A stretch of 64,000 bases of DNA from Lachnospiraceae bacterium (GCA_910576335.1 CAJTIU010000011.1:62001-126000), one strand, 5' to 3'; shown: positions 50,341 to 60,598, numbered from the stretch's first letter. Numbers and translations are program-made. The notes: generated by a model not told the origin, from the sequence alone.

Positions 50341-53300
50341 ATGTCAAAAATTAAAGTTTATGAGTTAGCAAAAGAGCTGGATAAGCCAAGTAAGGAGCTG
50401 GTGGAGTTTCTTACAGGAAAGAATATAGAGGTAAAGAGTCATATGAGCGCCATAGAGGAAGCGGATGCAGATCTGGTGAGAAAGGCTTTCGGGAAAAAGG
50501 AAAAGGCAGAAGGCGAGGTGAAGCCTGAGGCTCCCAGGAAAAAGAACATTGTTCAGGTATTCCGTCCGCAGAATACCCAGAGCGGTGCAAGGCAGGGGAG
50601 ACGGCCAGGAGGAAAGCCGGCCCAGCAGATGGGAAGACCGATGCAGGTGAATAATGGCCGCCCGTCCAGGACATCAGCAGCCGGGACAAAGCCTGTGGGA
50701 GCCAGAATGCAGCCAGAGAAGCCGCAGCCGGTAAAACCACAGCCAGAGAGATCCCAGGCAGCAAAGCCGCAGCCGGAGAAGCTCCAGGCGGTAAAGCCGC
50801 AGCCGGAGAAGCTCCAGGCGGTAAAGCCGCAGCCAGAGAAGTCCCAGGCAGTAAAGGCACAGCCTGAGAAGGCGAAGACGGAGCCAGGCATGCAGGCAGC
50901 TAAGGGACAGACCAGGATGCAGCCGGAGAAGCCTCAGACAGCAGAGAAGCAGTCTGCGGAGAGGCACCATGAGAGGGCTGTAAAGACACCGGTTCAGGAA
51001 GAAAGAGTACAGGAAGCGGGTACTGACAGAACAGCAGCAAGACAGCAGAATGAGAGATCCCAGTCTGAGAGACCAATAGAGAGACAGTCCAGGGAGACCC
51101 AGAGACCTGCAAGACAGAATTCCCGTTCTGAGAGAGGTCAGGATCGTCCGCAGGGAGACAGGAGAGACGGGAACCAGGCAAGACGCTCTGACAGAAGAGA
51201 CCGGGATCAGGATGGCCGCCGGGGAGACAGAAGAGACGGAGGCCGCCCATTTGGAGAGAGAAGAGACAGAAGAGACACAGACCGTCCGTTTGGAGAGAGA
51301 AGAGACAGAAGAGACGCAGACCGCCCGTTTGGAGAGAGAAGAGACAGAAGAGACGGAGACCGCCCGTTTGGAGAAAGAGGGGAGAGAAGGGACGGAGGCC
51401 GTCCATTTGGAGAGAGAAGAGACAGAAGAGACGGAGACCGCCCGCAGGGAGACAGAAGAGACGGAGGCCAGGGAGGCTTCAGGGACAGATTCCGCGGTGA
51501 TAACAGAGGTCAGGGACGAAGCGGAAGACCAGGGGAAAGAACCGGAGACAGAACCGACAGGCGTCCTTCTATTCCGTCACCGATTGTGGAAGGACAGAAG
51601 CCCCAGCGCAGCAAAGGGAAAGGAAAGGACGATTATAAGAAAAAGGATTTCCGCCGGGATGAGGATAGAATGAGCAAGGGCAAGAAGGGAATGAACCAGA
51701 CGAAGCAGCAGCTTCATAAGCCCCAGCCCAAGGAGCAGAAGCAGGAGGAGAAGATCAAGTCTATCATTATTCCAGAGGTTCTTACGATTCAGGAGCTTGC
51801 GGATAAGATGAAGGTAGTGCCTTCTGTGATCGTAAAGAAGCTCTTTATGCAGGGTAAGATCGTAACGATTAATCAGGAGATTGACTATGAGACGGCAGAA
51901 GAGATTGCGCTGGAGTTTGAAATCCTCTGTGAAAAAGAAGAGGTTGTGGATGTGATCGAGGAGCTTCTTAAGGAGGACGAAGAGGATGTCAGCAAGATGA
52001 AGAAACGTCCGCCCGTAGTCTGTGTCATGGGTCATGTTGACCATGGTAAGACATCCCTTCTTGATGCAATCCGCAATACCAATGTGATCGGCAGAGAGGC
52101 CGGCGGTATTACACAGCATATCGGAGCATCGGTTGTAGAGGTAAACGGAGAGAGCATTACCTTCCTTGATACACCAGGGCATGAGGCATTTACAGCCATG
52201 CGTATGAGAGGCGCAAGCTCCACGGATATTGCCATCCTTGTGGTAGCGGCAGACGATGGTGTTATGCCTCAGACCGTAGAGGCGATTAACCACGCCAAGG
52301 CGGCAGGAATTGAGATTGTTGTTGCAGTCAATAAGATTGATAAGCCAAGTGCAAATGTAGAGAGAGTAAAGCAGGAGCTTACGGAGTACGAGCTGATTGC
52401 AGAAGACTGGGGCGGAAGTACCATCTTTGTTCCGGTATCTGCCAAGACGGGAGAGGGATTAGAGGAGCTTATGGAAATGATTCTTCTGACCGCTGAGGTT
52501 ATGGAGCTTAAGGCAAATCCGAACCGCCGTGCGAGAGGACTTGTGCTGGAGGCAGAGCTTGATAAGGGAAGAGGCTCTGTGGCAACGGTGCTTGTACAGA
52601 AGGGAACGCTCCGTGTAGGCGATGCCATTGCGGCAGGCTCTGCCCATGGCAAGGTAAGGGCCATGATGGATGATAAGGGAAGACGTGTCAAAGAGGCAGG
52701 TCCGTCAACACCGGTTGAGATTCTTGGACTGAATGATGTGCCGAATGCCGGTGAGGTATTTGTGGCATGTGGAAATGACAAGGAGGCAAGAAACTTTGCA
52801 GAGACCTTCATTGCCCAGAGCAAGGTGAAGCTTCTTGAAGATACAAAATCCAAGCTGTCCCTGGATGATCTGTTTACACAGATTCAGGAGGGCAATCTGA
52901 AAGAGCTCGGCATTGTTGTAAAAGCAGATGTACAGGGCTCCGTAGAGGCAATTAAGCAGAGCCTCCTGAAGCTTTCCAATGATGAAGTTGTGATCAAGAT
53001 CATCCACGGCGGTGTGGGCGCGATTAATGAATCAGATGTCAGTCTTGCGTCAGCATCGAATGCGATCATTATCGGATTTAATGTCCGTCCGGATGCATCG
53101 GCAAAGGAGACGGCAGAGCGAGAGGGTGTAGATGTTCGTCTGTACCGTGTTATTTATAATGCGATTGAGGATGTGGAGGCAGCCATGAAGGGTATGCTTG
53201 ATCCGGTATTTGAGGAGAAGGTACTCGGTCATGCCGAAGTGCGCCAGACCTTCAAGGCATCAGGCGTTGGTACGATTGCAGGATCCTATGTTCAGGACGG

Positions 53301-53505
53301 CGTCTTTGAAAGAGACTGCTCTGTGCGTCTGACAAGAGACGGCATTGTAATCTTTGAGGGACCGCTTGCTTCCCTGAGACGATTCAAGGATGATGTCAAG
53401 GAAGTAAGGGCAGGATACGAATGCGGATTTGTATTTGCGAACTTTAATGATATCAAGGAGGGCGACCTGGTAGAATCCTACAAGATGGTTGAGGTTCCGA
53501 GATAA
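50341..53505 (+). CDS. infB: translation initiation factor IF-2 with an unusually long repetitive linker
   Basis: GTPase that brings initiator tRNA to the 30S subunit. 1054 residues, against about 716 in B. subtilis and 890 in E. coli. IF2-N domain at 1-55 ([22 protein letters not shown]), then a linker of about 400 residues made of KPQPEK-type repeats and RRDRRDxDRPFGE-type repeats, a second IF2-N (about 475-545), the G domain (GHVDHGKT near residue 563, [12 protein letters not shown]) and C-terminal domains II-IV. GGAGG is 8 bases from the ATG; a GTG two codons earlier is too close. Confidence 0.96.
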   Translation: MSKIKVYELAKELDKPSKELVEFLTGKNIEVKSHMSAIEEADADLVRKAFGKKEKAEGEVKPEAPRKKNIVQVFRPQNTQSGARQGRRPGGKPAQQMGRPMQVNNGRPSRTSAAGTKPVGARMQPEKPQPVKPQPERSQAAKPQPEKLQAVKPQPEKLQAVKPQPEKSQAVKAQPEKAKTEPGMQAAKGQTRMQPEKPQTAEKQSAERHHERAVKTPVQEERVQEAGTDRTAARQQNERSQSERPIERQSRETQRPARQNSRSERGQDRPQGDRRDGNQARRSDRRDRDQDGRRGDRRDGGRPFGERRDRRDTDRPFGERRDRRDADRPFGERRDRRDGDRPFGERGERRDGGRPFGERRDRRDGDRPQGDRRDGGQGGFRDRFRGDNRGQGRSGRPGERTGDRTDRRPSIPSPIVEGQKPQRSKGKGKDDYKKKDFRRDEDRMSKGKKGMNQTKQQLHKPQPKEQKQEEKIKSIIIPEVLTIQELADKMKVVPSVIVKKLFMQGKIVTINQEIDYETAEEIALEFEILCEKEEVVDVIEELLKEDEEDVSKMKKRPPVVCVMGHVDHGKTSLLDAIRNTNVIGREAGGITQHIGASVVEVNGESITFLDTPGHEAFTAMRMRGASSTDIAILVVAADDGVMPQTVEAINHAKAAGIEIVVAVNKIDKPSANVERVKQELTEYELIAEDWGGSTIFVPVSAKTGEGLEELMEMILLTAEVMELKANPNRRARGLVLEAELDKGRGSVATVLVQKGTLRVGDAIAAGSAHGKVRAMMDDKGRRVKEAGPSTPVEILGLNDVPNAGEVFVACGNDKEARNFAETFIAQSKVKLLEDTKSKLSLDDLFTQIQEGNLKELGIVVKADVQGSVEAIKQSLLKLSNDEVVIKIIHGGVGAINESDVSLASASNAIIIGFNVRPDASAKETAEREGVDVRLYRVIYNAIEDVEAAMKGMLDPVFEEKVLGHAEVRQTFKASGVGTIAGSYVQDGVFERDCSVRLTRDGIVIFEGPLASLRRFKDDVKEVRAGYECGFVFANFNDIKEGDLVESYKMVEVPR
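50730..50875 (+). repeat. 30-base repeats in the infB linker (KPQPEK type)
   Basis: Units near AAGCCGCAGCCGGAGAAGCT followed by CCAGGCGGTA occur about five times in frame, two of them identical. Confidence 0.75.
51190..51475 (+). repeat. Arg/Asp repeats in the infB linker
   Basis: Units of roughly 42 bases around CCGTTTGGAGAGAGAAGAGA encode [13 protein letters not shown] and recur about six times with small changes; some are shortened ([10 protein letters not shown]). The stretch is highly charged and must be disordered. Confidence 0.75.
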
Positions 53506-53521
53506 TTGAAAGGATAGAAAA

Positions 53522-53902
53522 GTGAAAAAAAGAAGTATAAAGAATACAAGGGTCAATACGGAGGTGCAGCGGGAGCTTAGTAACATCCTGAGAGGTGGAA
53601 TTAAGGACCCGCGGGTTGCACCGTGGACTTCGGTGGTTGCGGCGGAGGTTGCGCCGGATCTTAAGACATGTAAGGTATATGTCAGTGTTCTGGGTGATCA
53701 GAAGGCACAGGAGGATACCCTTGCGGGCCTTGAGAGCGCTGTGGGTTATATCCGCCGGGAGCTTGCCAGGACGCTGAATATGCGGAACACGCCAGAGATC
53801 AGATTTGTATTAGACCAGTCAATTGAATATGGTGTAAATATGTCAAGAAAGATTGATGAAGTGACAAAGACTTTGAAAGCAGAGGGTGAAGAGAATGCTT
53901 AA
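53522..53902 (+). CDS. rbfA: ribosome-binding factor A
   Basis: Cold-shock 30S maturation factor with a type II KH fold. 126 residues: INTEVQRELSNIL-like NTRVNTEVQRELSNIL, then DLKTCKVYVSVLGD and LNMRNTPEIRFVLDQSIEYG. It starts at GTG after AAAGGA, 16 bases after infB. nrnA overlaps its end by 8 bases. Confidence 0.94.
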   Translation: MKKRSIKNTRVNTEVQRELSNILRGGIKDPRVAPWTSVVAAEVAPDLKTCKVYVSVLGDQKAQEDTLAGLESAVGYIRRELARTLNMRNTPEIRFVLDQSIEYGVNMSRKIDEVTKTLKAEGEENA

Positions 53903-54848
53903 TAGAATGCTTACACAGGCGGGAACGATTGCAATCGGAGGACATGTAAAACCGGATGGAGACTGTATCGGTTCCAGCATGGGATTATATCAGTATATCA
54001 GGGACAATTATAAAGAAAAACAGGTGGATGTATATCTGGAGGAGACTCTGGCAGCTTATGAGTGCCTGAAGGGAGTAGAAGAGATTCGGCACGAGATCAC
54101 AGGAGAGGAGCATTATGATTTATTTATCTGCCTGGACTGTGCAGATAAGTCAAGGCTCGGTTTTTCTCTGCCGCTTTTTGAGAGCGCGGACCATACATTA
54201 TGTATTGACCACCATGTCAGCAACGGGGGGTATGCTGAAGAGAATTATGTGGTTCCGGATTCCAGCTCCACATCAGAGCTTGTCTATGAGCTGGCAGAGA
54301 AGGAAAAACTTGGGAAGGCTGCGTCAGAGGCGCTATATGTCGGAATCGTGCATGACACAGGAGCCTTCCAGTATTCTGCTGCAAAGCCGTCCACCTTCCG
54401 GATGGCGGCAGAGTTGCTGGAGAAAGGAATTGACGGACCGCGTCTGATTGAGGACACGTACTATGTAAAGACCTATACACAGAATCAGATTCTGGGAAGG
54501 GCGCTTATGGAGAGTATACTGTTTCTGAACGGAAGATGTATTGTCTCTTACTTTAAGAAGGACACCATGGAGTTTTACGGCGTTACTCCCAAGGAAATGG
54601 ATGGAATTGTCAGTCATCTGCGCAACACAAAAGGGGTAAAGGTGGCAGTCTTCATGTATGAGTTAGAGCCAGAGGTATATAAGGTCAGCCTTCGTTCGGA
54701 TGATTCAGTGGATGTCAGCACAATTGCCTGCCAGTACGGCGGAGGCGGCCATAAGAAGGCTGCAGGTGTTACGATGCAGGGAAGCTTCTACAATATTATT
54801 AACCGTCTGTCAGCGCAGATTGATAAACAGCTGAGGGATGATGCATGA
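53895..54848 (+). CDS. nrnA: DHH phosphoesterase, NrnA-type nanoRNase/pAp phosphatase
   Basis: Degrades very short oligoribonucleotides and dephosphorylates 3'-phosphoadenosine 5'-phosphate in characterised homologues. 317 residues. DHH domain motifs: GGHVKPDGDCIGSSMGL, LDCADKSRLG, CIDHHVSN; DHHA1 domain: QYGGGGHKKAAG near residue 290. The ATG at 53895 is 8 bases after GAGGG and overlaps rbfA; a GTG three codons earlier is possible. truB overlaps its stop by 4 bases. Confidence 0.93.
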   Translation: MLNRMLTQAGTIAIGGHVKPDGDCIGSSMGLYQYIRDNYKEKQVDVYLEETLAAYECLKGVEEIRHEITGEEHYDLFICLDCADKSRLGFSLPLFESADHTLCIDHHVSNGGYAEENYVVPDSSSTSELVYELAEKEKLGKAASEALYVGIVHDTGAFQYSAAKPSTFRMAAELLEKGIDGPRLIEDTYYVKTYTQNQILGRALMESILFLNGRCIVSYFKKDTMEFYGVTPKEMDGIVSHLRNTKGVKVAVFMYELEPEVYKVSLRSDDSVDVSTIACQYGGGGHKKAAGVTMQGSFYNIINRLSAQIDKQLRDDA

Positions 54849-55759
54849 TACATGGGATCTTAAATGTATATAAGGAAAAAGGCTATACCTCCCATGATGT
54901 TGTGGCAAAGCTTCGGGGAATCACCGGTCAGAAGAAGATCGGGCATACCGGGACACTGGATCCGGAGGCAGTGGGTGTTCTGCCGGTCTGTCTTGGCAGG
55001 GCGACAAAGCTTTGCGGTATGCTGACGGACAAGGATAAATGCTATGAAACCGTCCTTCTTCTTGGTATAGAGACAGATACACAGGATATAACAGGGAAAA
55101 TCCAGAAGGAAGAAGACATCTCCGGGCTTGAAGAAGCAGAGGTGACACATGTGGTCAGAAGCTTCACAGGAGAGTATGAGCAGATTCCGCCTATGTATTC
55201 TGCCCTGAAAGTGAACGGCAGGAAGCTGTATGAGCTTGCAAGGGAAGGCAGGACAGTGGAGCGTGCGGCAAGAAGAGTTACGGTCTATGGAATTGAGATT
55301 CTGGAGATCCATTTGCCCCGGGTGCGGATGCGTGTGCACTGCTCGAAGGGAACCTACATCCGGACTCTGTGCCATGACATGGGAAAGAGGCTTGGATGCT
55401 GTGGGTGTATGGAGGAGCTTATCCGTACCAGGGTAAGCGGATTCAGGATTGAGGACAGCTTAAGCCTTTCCCGGCTGGAGGAGATGGGGAGGAACGGGAC
55501 ACTCTCTGAAGCCGTTCTTCCGATTGACCAGATGTTTCCGGATTATCAGAAGCTTACAGTACGAAAGAGCTGGGAAAAGGCCGCCCTGAATGGGAACAGA
55601 ATCCCTGCTGAGGGTATCTGTGAAAGACTGATGCCGGAAGATGGGGAGCGGATCCGGCTGTATGACCACACAGGCGCACTGATCGGAATATACAGATATG
55701 GGGCAGAAAAGAAAGAATTCGGGCTGATTAAGATGTTTTATGTCAGGGAGAGGGATTAG
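54845..55759 (+). CDS. truB: tRNA pseudouridine-55 synthase
   Basis: Makes pseudouridine 55 in the T loop of tRNAs. 304 residues. The catalytic Asp is in KIGHTGTLDPEAVGVLPVC near residue 40; KVNGRKLYELAREG and CSKGTYIRTLCHDMG are further family blocks, and a C-terminal PUA-like domain follows. ATGA overlap with nrnA shows translational coupling; ribF follows after 3 bases. Confidence 0.95.
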   Translation: MIHGILNVYKEKGYTSHDVVAKLRGITGQKKIGHTGTLDPEAVGVLPVCLGRATKLCGMLTDKDKCYETVLLLGIETDTQDITGKIQKEEDISGLEEAEVTHVVRSFTGEYEQIPPMYSALKVNGRKLYELAREGRTVERAARRVTVYGIEILEIHLPRVRMRVHCSKGTYIRTLCHDMGKRLGCCGCMEELIRTRVSGFRIEDSLSLSRLEEMGRNGTLSEAVLPIDQMFPDYQKLTVRKSWEKAALNGNRIPAEGICERLMPEDGERIRLYDHTGALIGIYRYGAEKKEFGLIKMFYVRERD

Positions 55760-55762
55760 GAG

Positions 55763-56665
55763 ATGCAATATATCGAAGGTCTGAAGCAGTACAAAAACAG
55801 CAAAGGGGCGGCGGTGACGTTCGGGAAATTCGACGGGCTTCATCTGGGACACCGGATGCTGACAGACGCTGTGAAGGAGCTAAGTGAAAAAGAGGATGTC
55901 AGCAGCGTGGTATGTGCATTTGACATGCATCAGAGTAATATGCTGATGACAAAGGAAGAACGAAAGCTGCACCTGGAAAAGGATGTGGATTATCTGGTGG
56001 ACTGGGCATTTACAGAAGAGCTTAAGAGGCTTCCGGCAGAGGAGTTTATCAGGGATATTATCGCTGGCGTGCTTCATGCGGAATATGTTGTGGTCGGTAC
56101 GGATTTTCAGTTTGGCTATGGGAAATGCGGAGATATCCATATGCTGAAGGCTTATGCACGGGAGTACGGCTATGAACTGATTGTCATCAACAAGAAAAGA
56201 TACCAGGACCGGATTATCAGCAGTACCTATATCAAGGAAAGGCTGAAAGAAGGGGCAGTATCTGACGCAAACAGAATGCTGGGATACCGGTTCGGCGTTA
56301 CAGGCGTGGTAGAGCATGGAAAGCAGCTTGGCCGGACACTGGGCTTCCCTACTCTGAATATCCTGTGGCCCCAGGGGAAGCTTGTGCCTCCTAAGGGAGT
56401 GTACCTGTGCCGTGTTTATGTGGACGGGCAGGGGTATAACGGGATTGCCAATATTGGTATTAAGCCTACGGTGTCAGATGAGGATACTGTACGGATTGAA
56501 AGCTTTCTGTTTGGCTATGACGGGGATGCCTATGGGAAAGAGGCTGTGACAGAGCTGATGGAATATGTAAGGCCGGAACAGAGATTCCGGGATAAGGCAG
56601 AGCTGAAGGAATGTGTAGACCGCGATATTGCCTGCGGCAAAAGATACTTTGGGATAGAAGAGTAA
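55763..56665 (+). CDS. ribF: bifunctional riboflavin kinase / FAD synthetase
   Basis: Makes FMN and FAD from riboflavin. 300 residues: N-terminal nucleotidyltransferase domain (TFGKFDGLHLGHRML near residue 15, then VGTDFQFGYGKCG and SSTYIKERLKEG), C-terminal flavokinase domain (HGKQLGRTLGFPTLNI, GIANIGIKPTV, EAVTELMEYVRPEQRF). It begins 3 bases after truB and closes the nusA-infB operon; the next gene starts 13 bases later and might be read through. Confidence 0.95.
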   Translation: MQYIEGLKQYKNSKGAAVTFGKFDGLHLGHRMLTDAVKELSEKEDVSSVVCAFDMHQSNMLMTKEERKLHLEKDVDYLVDWAFTEELKRLPAEEFIRDIIAGVLHAEYVVVGTDFQFGYGKCGDIHMLKAYAREYGYELIVINKKRYQDRIISSTYIKERLKEGAVSDANRMLGYRFGVTGVVEHGKQLGRTLGFPTLNILWPQGKLVPPKGVYLCRVYVDGQGYNGIANIGIKPTVSDEDTVRIESFLFGYDGDAYGKEAVTELMEYVRPEQRFRDKAELKECVDRDIACGKRYFGIEE

Positions 56666-56678
56666 AAGGAGAGTACAG

Positions 56679-58340
56679 ATGAGTATTACAGAGGTATTTA
56701 CACTGTTTGGAGGACTTGGTTTCTTCCTTTATGGCATGAAGCTCATGAGTGAGGGCCTTGAGAAGGCGGCCGGTGCAAAGATGCGTGGAATTCTTGAATT
56801 CTTTACGCAGAACCGCTTTATCGGAATGGTGGTAGGAATCGTATTTACAGCGATTATCCAGTCTTCGAATGCAACTACGGTCATGGTAGTAAGCTTTGTA
56901 AACTCAGGGCTTATGACCTTGATGCAGGCAACGGGTGTAATCCTGGGCGCTAATATAGGTACGACAGTTACCGGACAGCTAATTGCATTTAATCTGTCTG
57001 ATATTGCCCCGCTTGTGGTGATTATCGGCGTGATTATGGTGATGTTCAGCAAGAAACAGAATGTAAATGTGAAGAAGATCGGGGAAGTGATTCTCGGATT
57101 CGGTATTCTTTTTATGGGTCTTAGAATTATGGGAGAGAGTATGGAAGCGGTGAAGTCGTCGCCTGCAGTGCTGGAATTTTTAAGCTCTCTTAAGAGCCCG
57201 TTTTCTGCCATACTTGTGGGATTTCTGATCACGGCGGTGCTGCAGAGTTCCTCTGCTACAGTTGGTATTATCCTCCTTATGGTTTCACAGGGGCTTCTGG
57301 CATTTACCATATGTCCGTTTATGATTCTTGGATGTAATATCGGCTCCTGTGTATCTGCCCTTGCAGCCGGCTTAAGCGGGAAGAAAGATGCAAAGCGTGC
57401 GGCGCTGATACATTTTCTCTTTAATGTAATCGGCTCTTTGATCATGTTTATTATATTAATGGTGGCATTAAAGCCGATTACAGACGGACTCATCTATATG
57501 TCCGGAGGGAATCTGGCCCGTGCAGTCGCAAATGTACATACGCTTATGAAGGTATTCGAGGTTGCCATGCTGTTCCCGTTCATGGGATGGATTGTGAAGG
57601 CTACCTATAAGATTGTGCCAGGGAAGGATGAGGTGCAGGAGGACGAATACGAGCTTCAGTATATTGGAAAGGGAAATATCCTTGCTCCCACAACGGCATT
57701 TTCCAATGGTATCCATGAGATTGAGCATATGGGAAAGGTTGCCCTGTCAAATCTTAAGATTTCCATGAGGGCGCTGTGCGAGCTTGGTGAGAAGGACATT
57801 GAGGAGGTGTACAGGCGGGAGAAATATATTGACTTCCTGAACCGGAAAATCACGGACTACCTTGTGAAGGTGAATGAGATTGAACTTCCCCTTGCAGATG
57901 CACGTCTGATCGGCGGTCTGTTCCATGTGGTGAATGATATTGAGCGGATCGGCGACCATGCGGAAAACTTTGCAGACTCGGCGAAGGACCGGATTGAACG
58001 GGGAATCGGCTTTAGTGACAAGGCGAAAAAGCAGCTGCAGGATATGACGGAAGAAGTGGTGAAGATTCTAGAATATTCTCTTGAGATGTTTACCCACAGA
58101 GATCCCAAGCATATGCAGGATATTCTGAAACTGGAGGATGACATTGACGAGAGGGAGCGGAAGCTCCAGCGCGCCCATGTGAAACGGCTGACCAAGAATA
58201 AATGTACGCCGGAGGCTGGTATGCTGTTTTCCGATACTATCTCCGGGCTGGAGCGTGTGGCGGATCATGCGACGAATATTGCATTTGCGATCATGGCCCC
58301 GGATGGTAATGAGACAGGGGACGAGGAGGACGAGGATTAA
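56679..58340 (+). CDS. Na/Pi cotransporter family protein with PhoU-like domain
   Basis: 553 residues. N-terminal membrane part with about eight segments and the duplicated NptA motif: VVGIVFTAIIQSSNATTVMV with ATGVILGANIGTT, then a second copy GFLITAVLQSSSATVGII with MILGCNIGSC. The C-terminal 200 residues are helical and PhoU-like (two clusters such as RIGDHAENFADSAKD and RVADHATNIAF). Members couple sodium and phosphate transport, and the PhoU part may regulate it. It starts at an ATG after AAAAGGAGAG, 13 bases from ribF, probably by chance. Confidence 0.92.
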   Translation: MSITEVFTLFGGLGFFLYGMKLMSEGLEKAAGAKMRGILEFFTQNRFIGMVVGIVFTAIIQSSNATTVMVVSFVNSGLMTLMQATGVILGANIGTTVTGQLIAFNLSDIAPLVVIIGVIMVMFSKKQNVNVKKIGEVILGFGILFMGLRIMGESMEAVKSSPAVLEFLSSLKSPFSAILVGFLITAVLQSSSATVGIILLMVSQGLLAFTICPFMILGCNIGSCVSALAAGLSGKKDAKRAALIHFLFNVIGSLIMFIILMVALKPITDGLIYMSGGNLARAVANVHTLMKVFEVAMLFPFMGWIVKATYKIVPGKDEVQEDEYELQYIGKGNILAPTTAFSNGIHEIEHMGKVALSNLKISMRALCELGEKDIEEVYRREKYIDFLNRKITDYLVKVNEIELPLADARLIGGLFHVVNDIERIGDHAENFADSAKDRIERGIGFSDKAKKQLQDMTEEVVKILEYSLEMFTHRDPKHMQDILKLEDDIDERERKLQRAHVKRLTKNKCTPEAGMLFSDTISGLERVADHATNIAFAIMAPDGNETGDEEDED

Positions 58341-58354
58341 GGCAGCTGTTTTTG

Positions 58355-58417
58355 ACTGCAAAGGCAACAGACGGAAGCAATAAGAAGGCTTCTGTGAAAA
58401 TAAAGATTAAAAAGTAA
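58355..58417 (+). pseudogene. tail fragment of a Big_2-domain protein
   Basis: Twenty codons read TAKATDGSNKKASVKIKIKK and then stop. This is the last strand pattern of a Big_2 domain, as in the neighbouring secreted protein's C-terminus. The rest of the gene is gone. It lies directly upstream of an intact Big_2 protein, so it is probably a scar of recombination between paralogues. Confidence 0.6.
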
Positions 58418-58429
58418 GGGAGGAGAGCT

Positions 58430-60457
58430 ATGTCACGAAAAAAGATGATTGCTGTTCTGACAGCTCTGGCACTTGCGGCCAGCTCCGGCGGAGCATGGAT
58501 GGCGGGTGCAGAAGCGTATGCGAAGGAACCGGAAGTTCTTTCAGAGGATGCGCAGCAGAGTGGGGAGCAGGAGGAAGTAAAGGAATCGGAGGAGACTTCT
58601 GCTGATTCAGAGGATCAGGGAATGACTTCAGAAGAGGAACTGACAGAAACACCGGCAGAATCGAAAGAGGAATCAGAAGATCCTGCGAAGGAACCAGAAC
58701 GATCTGACAATGAAAATCCCGTTCAGGAGGAATACAGACAGCCCGATATCTCACAGAAAAAGGCATTTTACAATTACGACAAAATACGCGTTGCTGTTGG
58801 GGCGGAAGTTCAGGTAGATCTTCCTTATTGGATAAGTGGAAATTGCAGCTATGCGGTAGTAGATGAGACGATTGCCAAAGTGGATATGACTGGAAGGCTG
58901 ACCGGAATAGCGGTCGGGGAGACAATACTGAAGGTTACCGAAGAGGACGGTGAGCTGACAGAAATCCCGATTCAGGTAGTAGATGTGACAATTAGCAAGA
59001 CTACTTATAACATCTATGTGAATGATAATATGGGTTCCTGGTACTATCCGTCAGTTAGGGTTGACGTAACCGGAATGAGTGAGGAGAGTGTTTTTAATTG
59101 TGAAAGCACGAATGACATCTGGGCATATGCTCATAAGACAGAAGGATATCTGGAAGTTTCTGCCCGGGAGAGTGGGACGATAACCGTTACAATAGACGGA
59201 AAAATATTTACGATTACGATTAATATTGTAAAGGCCGAATTGTATGCTGACAATAGAATTAGTAAGAATTTAGGAAGCATTGTAACGTATAAGGGCAAAA
59301 AGGATACGCTCATCCTGACCATTGATGGGAAAAAGACACAGCCGAAATCCTGGGAATCCCTGGATAAATCTATTGCCACAGTGAATAGTTCTGGACAGGT
59401 AACCGGAAAGGGTCTGGGAAGAACCACGATCAGAGTATTTCTTGACGATGTAACATATGCGGATTATCTGGTGGAGTGTACCTACAAGGGCGCTTATCAG
59501 GCGGTCAGCAATGGATTTCATGATTATGAGGAAGGGGATGGAAAGGGCTACAAGATTATTAAATACAGCCAGCCCAAGAGAATGAACAAGGGATTCCGGG
59601 ACTGCAGTTCCTTTGTCTACCGTTGTTATTATGACCGGTCTCTGGGAAGAAAGATTTTTGACATCGGCGCCACGGGAGGAAGCTGGGCCGCCAATGCGGC
59701 TGCACAGGCAAGGTGGCTAAAATCCCAAAAGAAGACCGTTGCGAATAAGCTTGTAGGTGTGGATAAGCTTCTGCCCGGGGATACGATGTATACCCAGGGA
59801 GAGGGCGGAGTAGGACAATGGAGAAAAATCCATCATGCATTTATGTATGTGGGGAACGGGTATGTTCTTACAACATATAACAGTGACGGGAAGGGAAAGA
59901 CTTTGGCGCTGGTACCTTATAACTATGACGGATACAACGTTGTATATATCGGCAGACCCCTCGCATCAGACATGAAGACCAAAAGCATTTCACTGAACAA
60001 AAAGAGCATCACAATAGGCGTAAAGGAAAAATATACCTTAAAAGCATCAAGAAAGCCAGACGATTCTACACAGGCTGTCAAGTGGTCCTCATCCAAAAAG
60101 TCAGTAGTGACGGTTTCTTCAAAAGGAGTACTTACGGCAAAAAAGAAGGGAACCGCATATATCATGGTTAAGTCCGGAAGCTGTTCGGCAAAATGTAAGG
60201 TAGTGGTAAAATCTGCCCCGAAGAAAATTAAGCTGAATAAAAAGAAGAAAACGCTGTCAGTGAAAGGAACCTTCCAGATCAAGTATACCTTATCAAAGGG
60301 GAGCGGTTCTGGAAAGATCAAATATACATCTTCGGATTCCAGGATAGCAGCCGTTTCTTCAAAAGGAAAAATTACAGCTAAGAAAAAAGGAAGCGCAGAG
60401 ATTACAGCCACAACCTATAATGGAAAAAAGGCAAAGATGAAAGTTAAGGTAAAATAG
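58430..60457 (+). CDS. secreted NlpC/P60-like cysteine peptidase with Big_2 domains
   Basis: 675 residues. Signal peptide at 1-31 (MIAVLTALALAASSGGAWMAG then AEAYA). An acidic, Glu/Ser-rich stretch covers 32-105. Several Big_2-like domains (about 115-345) come before a cysteine-peptidase domain (about 350-510) with Cys in FRDCSSFVYRCYY and His in KIHHAFMYVGNGYVL, as in NlpC/P60 enzymes that cut peptidoglycan stem peptides. Two Lys-rich Big_2 domains end the protein. There is no sortase motif. Whether it is active on its own cell wall or another's is unknown. GGGAGGAG precedes the ATG. Confidence 0.85.
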   Translation: MSRKKMIAVLTALALAASSGGAWMAGAEAYAKEPEVLSEDAQQSGEQEEVKESEETSADSEDQGMTSEEELTETPAESKEESEDPAKEPERSDNENPVQEEYRQPDISQKKAFYNYDKIRVAVGAEVQVDLPYWISGNCSYAVVDETIAKVDMTGRLTGIAVGETILKVTEEDGELTEIPIQVVDVTISKTTYNIYVNDNMGSWYYPSVRVDVTGMSEESVFNCESTNDIWAYAHKTEGYLEVSARESGTITVTIDGKIFTITINIVKAELYADNRISKNLGSIVTYKGKKDTLILTIDGKKTQPKSWESLDKSIATVNSSGQVTGKGLGRTTIRVFLDDVTYADYLVECTYKGAYQAVSNGFHDYEEGDGKGYKIIKYSQPKRMNKGFRDCSSFVYRCYYDRSLGRKIFDIGATGGSWAANAAAQARWLKSQKKTVANKLVGVDKLLPGDTMYTQGEGGVGQWRKIHHAFMYVGNGYVLTTYNSDGKGKTLALVPYNYDGYNVVYIGRPLASDMKTKSISLNKKSITIGVKEKYTLKASRKPDDSTQAVKWSSSKKSVVTVSSKGVLTAKKKGTAYIMVKSGSCSAKCKVVVKSAPKKIKLNKKKKTLSVKGTFQIKYTLSKGSGSGKIKYTSSDSRIAAVSSKGKITAKKKGSAEITATTYNGKKAKMKVKVK

Positions 60458-60476
60458 GGAAAATCACAAAATTTCC

Positions 60477-60505
60477 TTTACTTTGTCTAAGCCATATGCT
60501 ATACT
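60477..60505 (+). promoter_or_regulatory. promoter of rpsO-pnp
   Basis: TTTACT (60477-60482), 17 bases, TATACT (60500-60505). The 94-base leader that follows (GGATAGCCGGTGTTCGGTAA onward) can fold, with GTATGGATA-like and TGGATAC segments, and may hold the S15 autoregulatory site. Confidence 0.55.
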
Positions 60506-60598
60506 TTCCAAGTATGGATAGCCGGTGTTCGGTAATTGGATACTCCAGCCATTACTTAATATCAGGCGTTATGATAAGATTAAAGGAGGAAATCAAAG

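Noticed and set aside
50730-51475. Regular repeats in infB that could suggest a CRISPR array
   Set aside because: The units are contiguous, in frame and without unique spacers; they encode the IF-2 linker.
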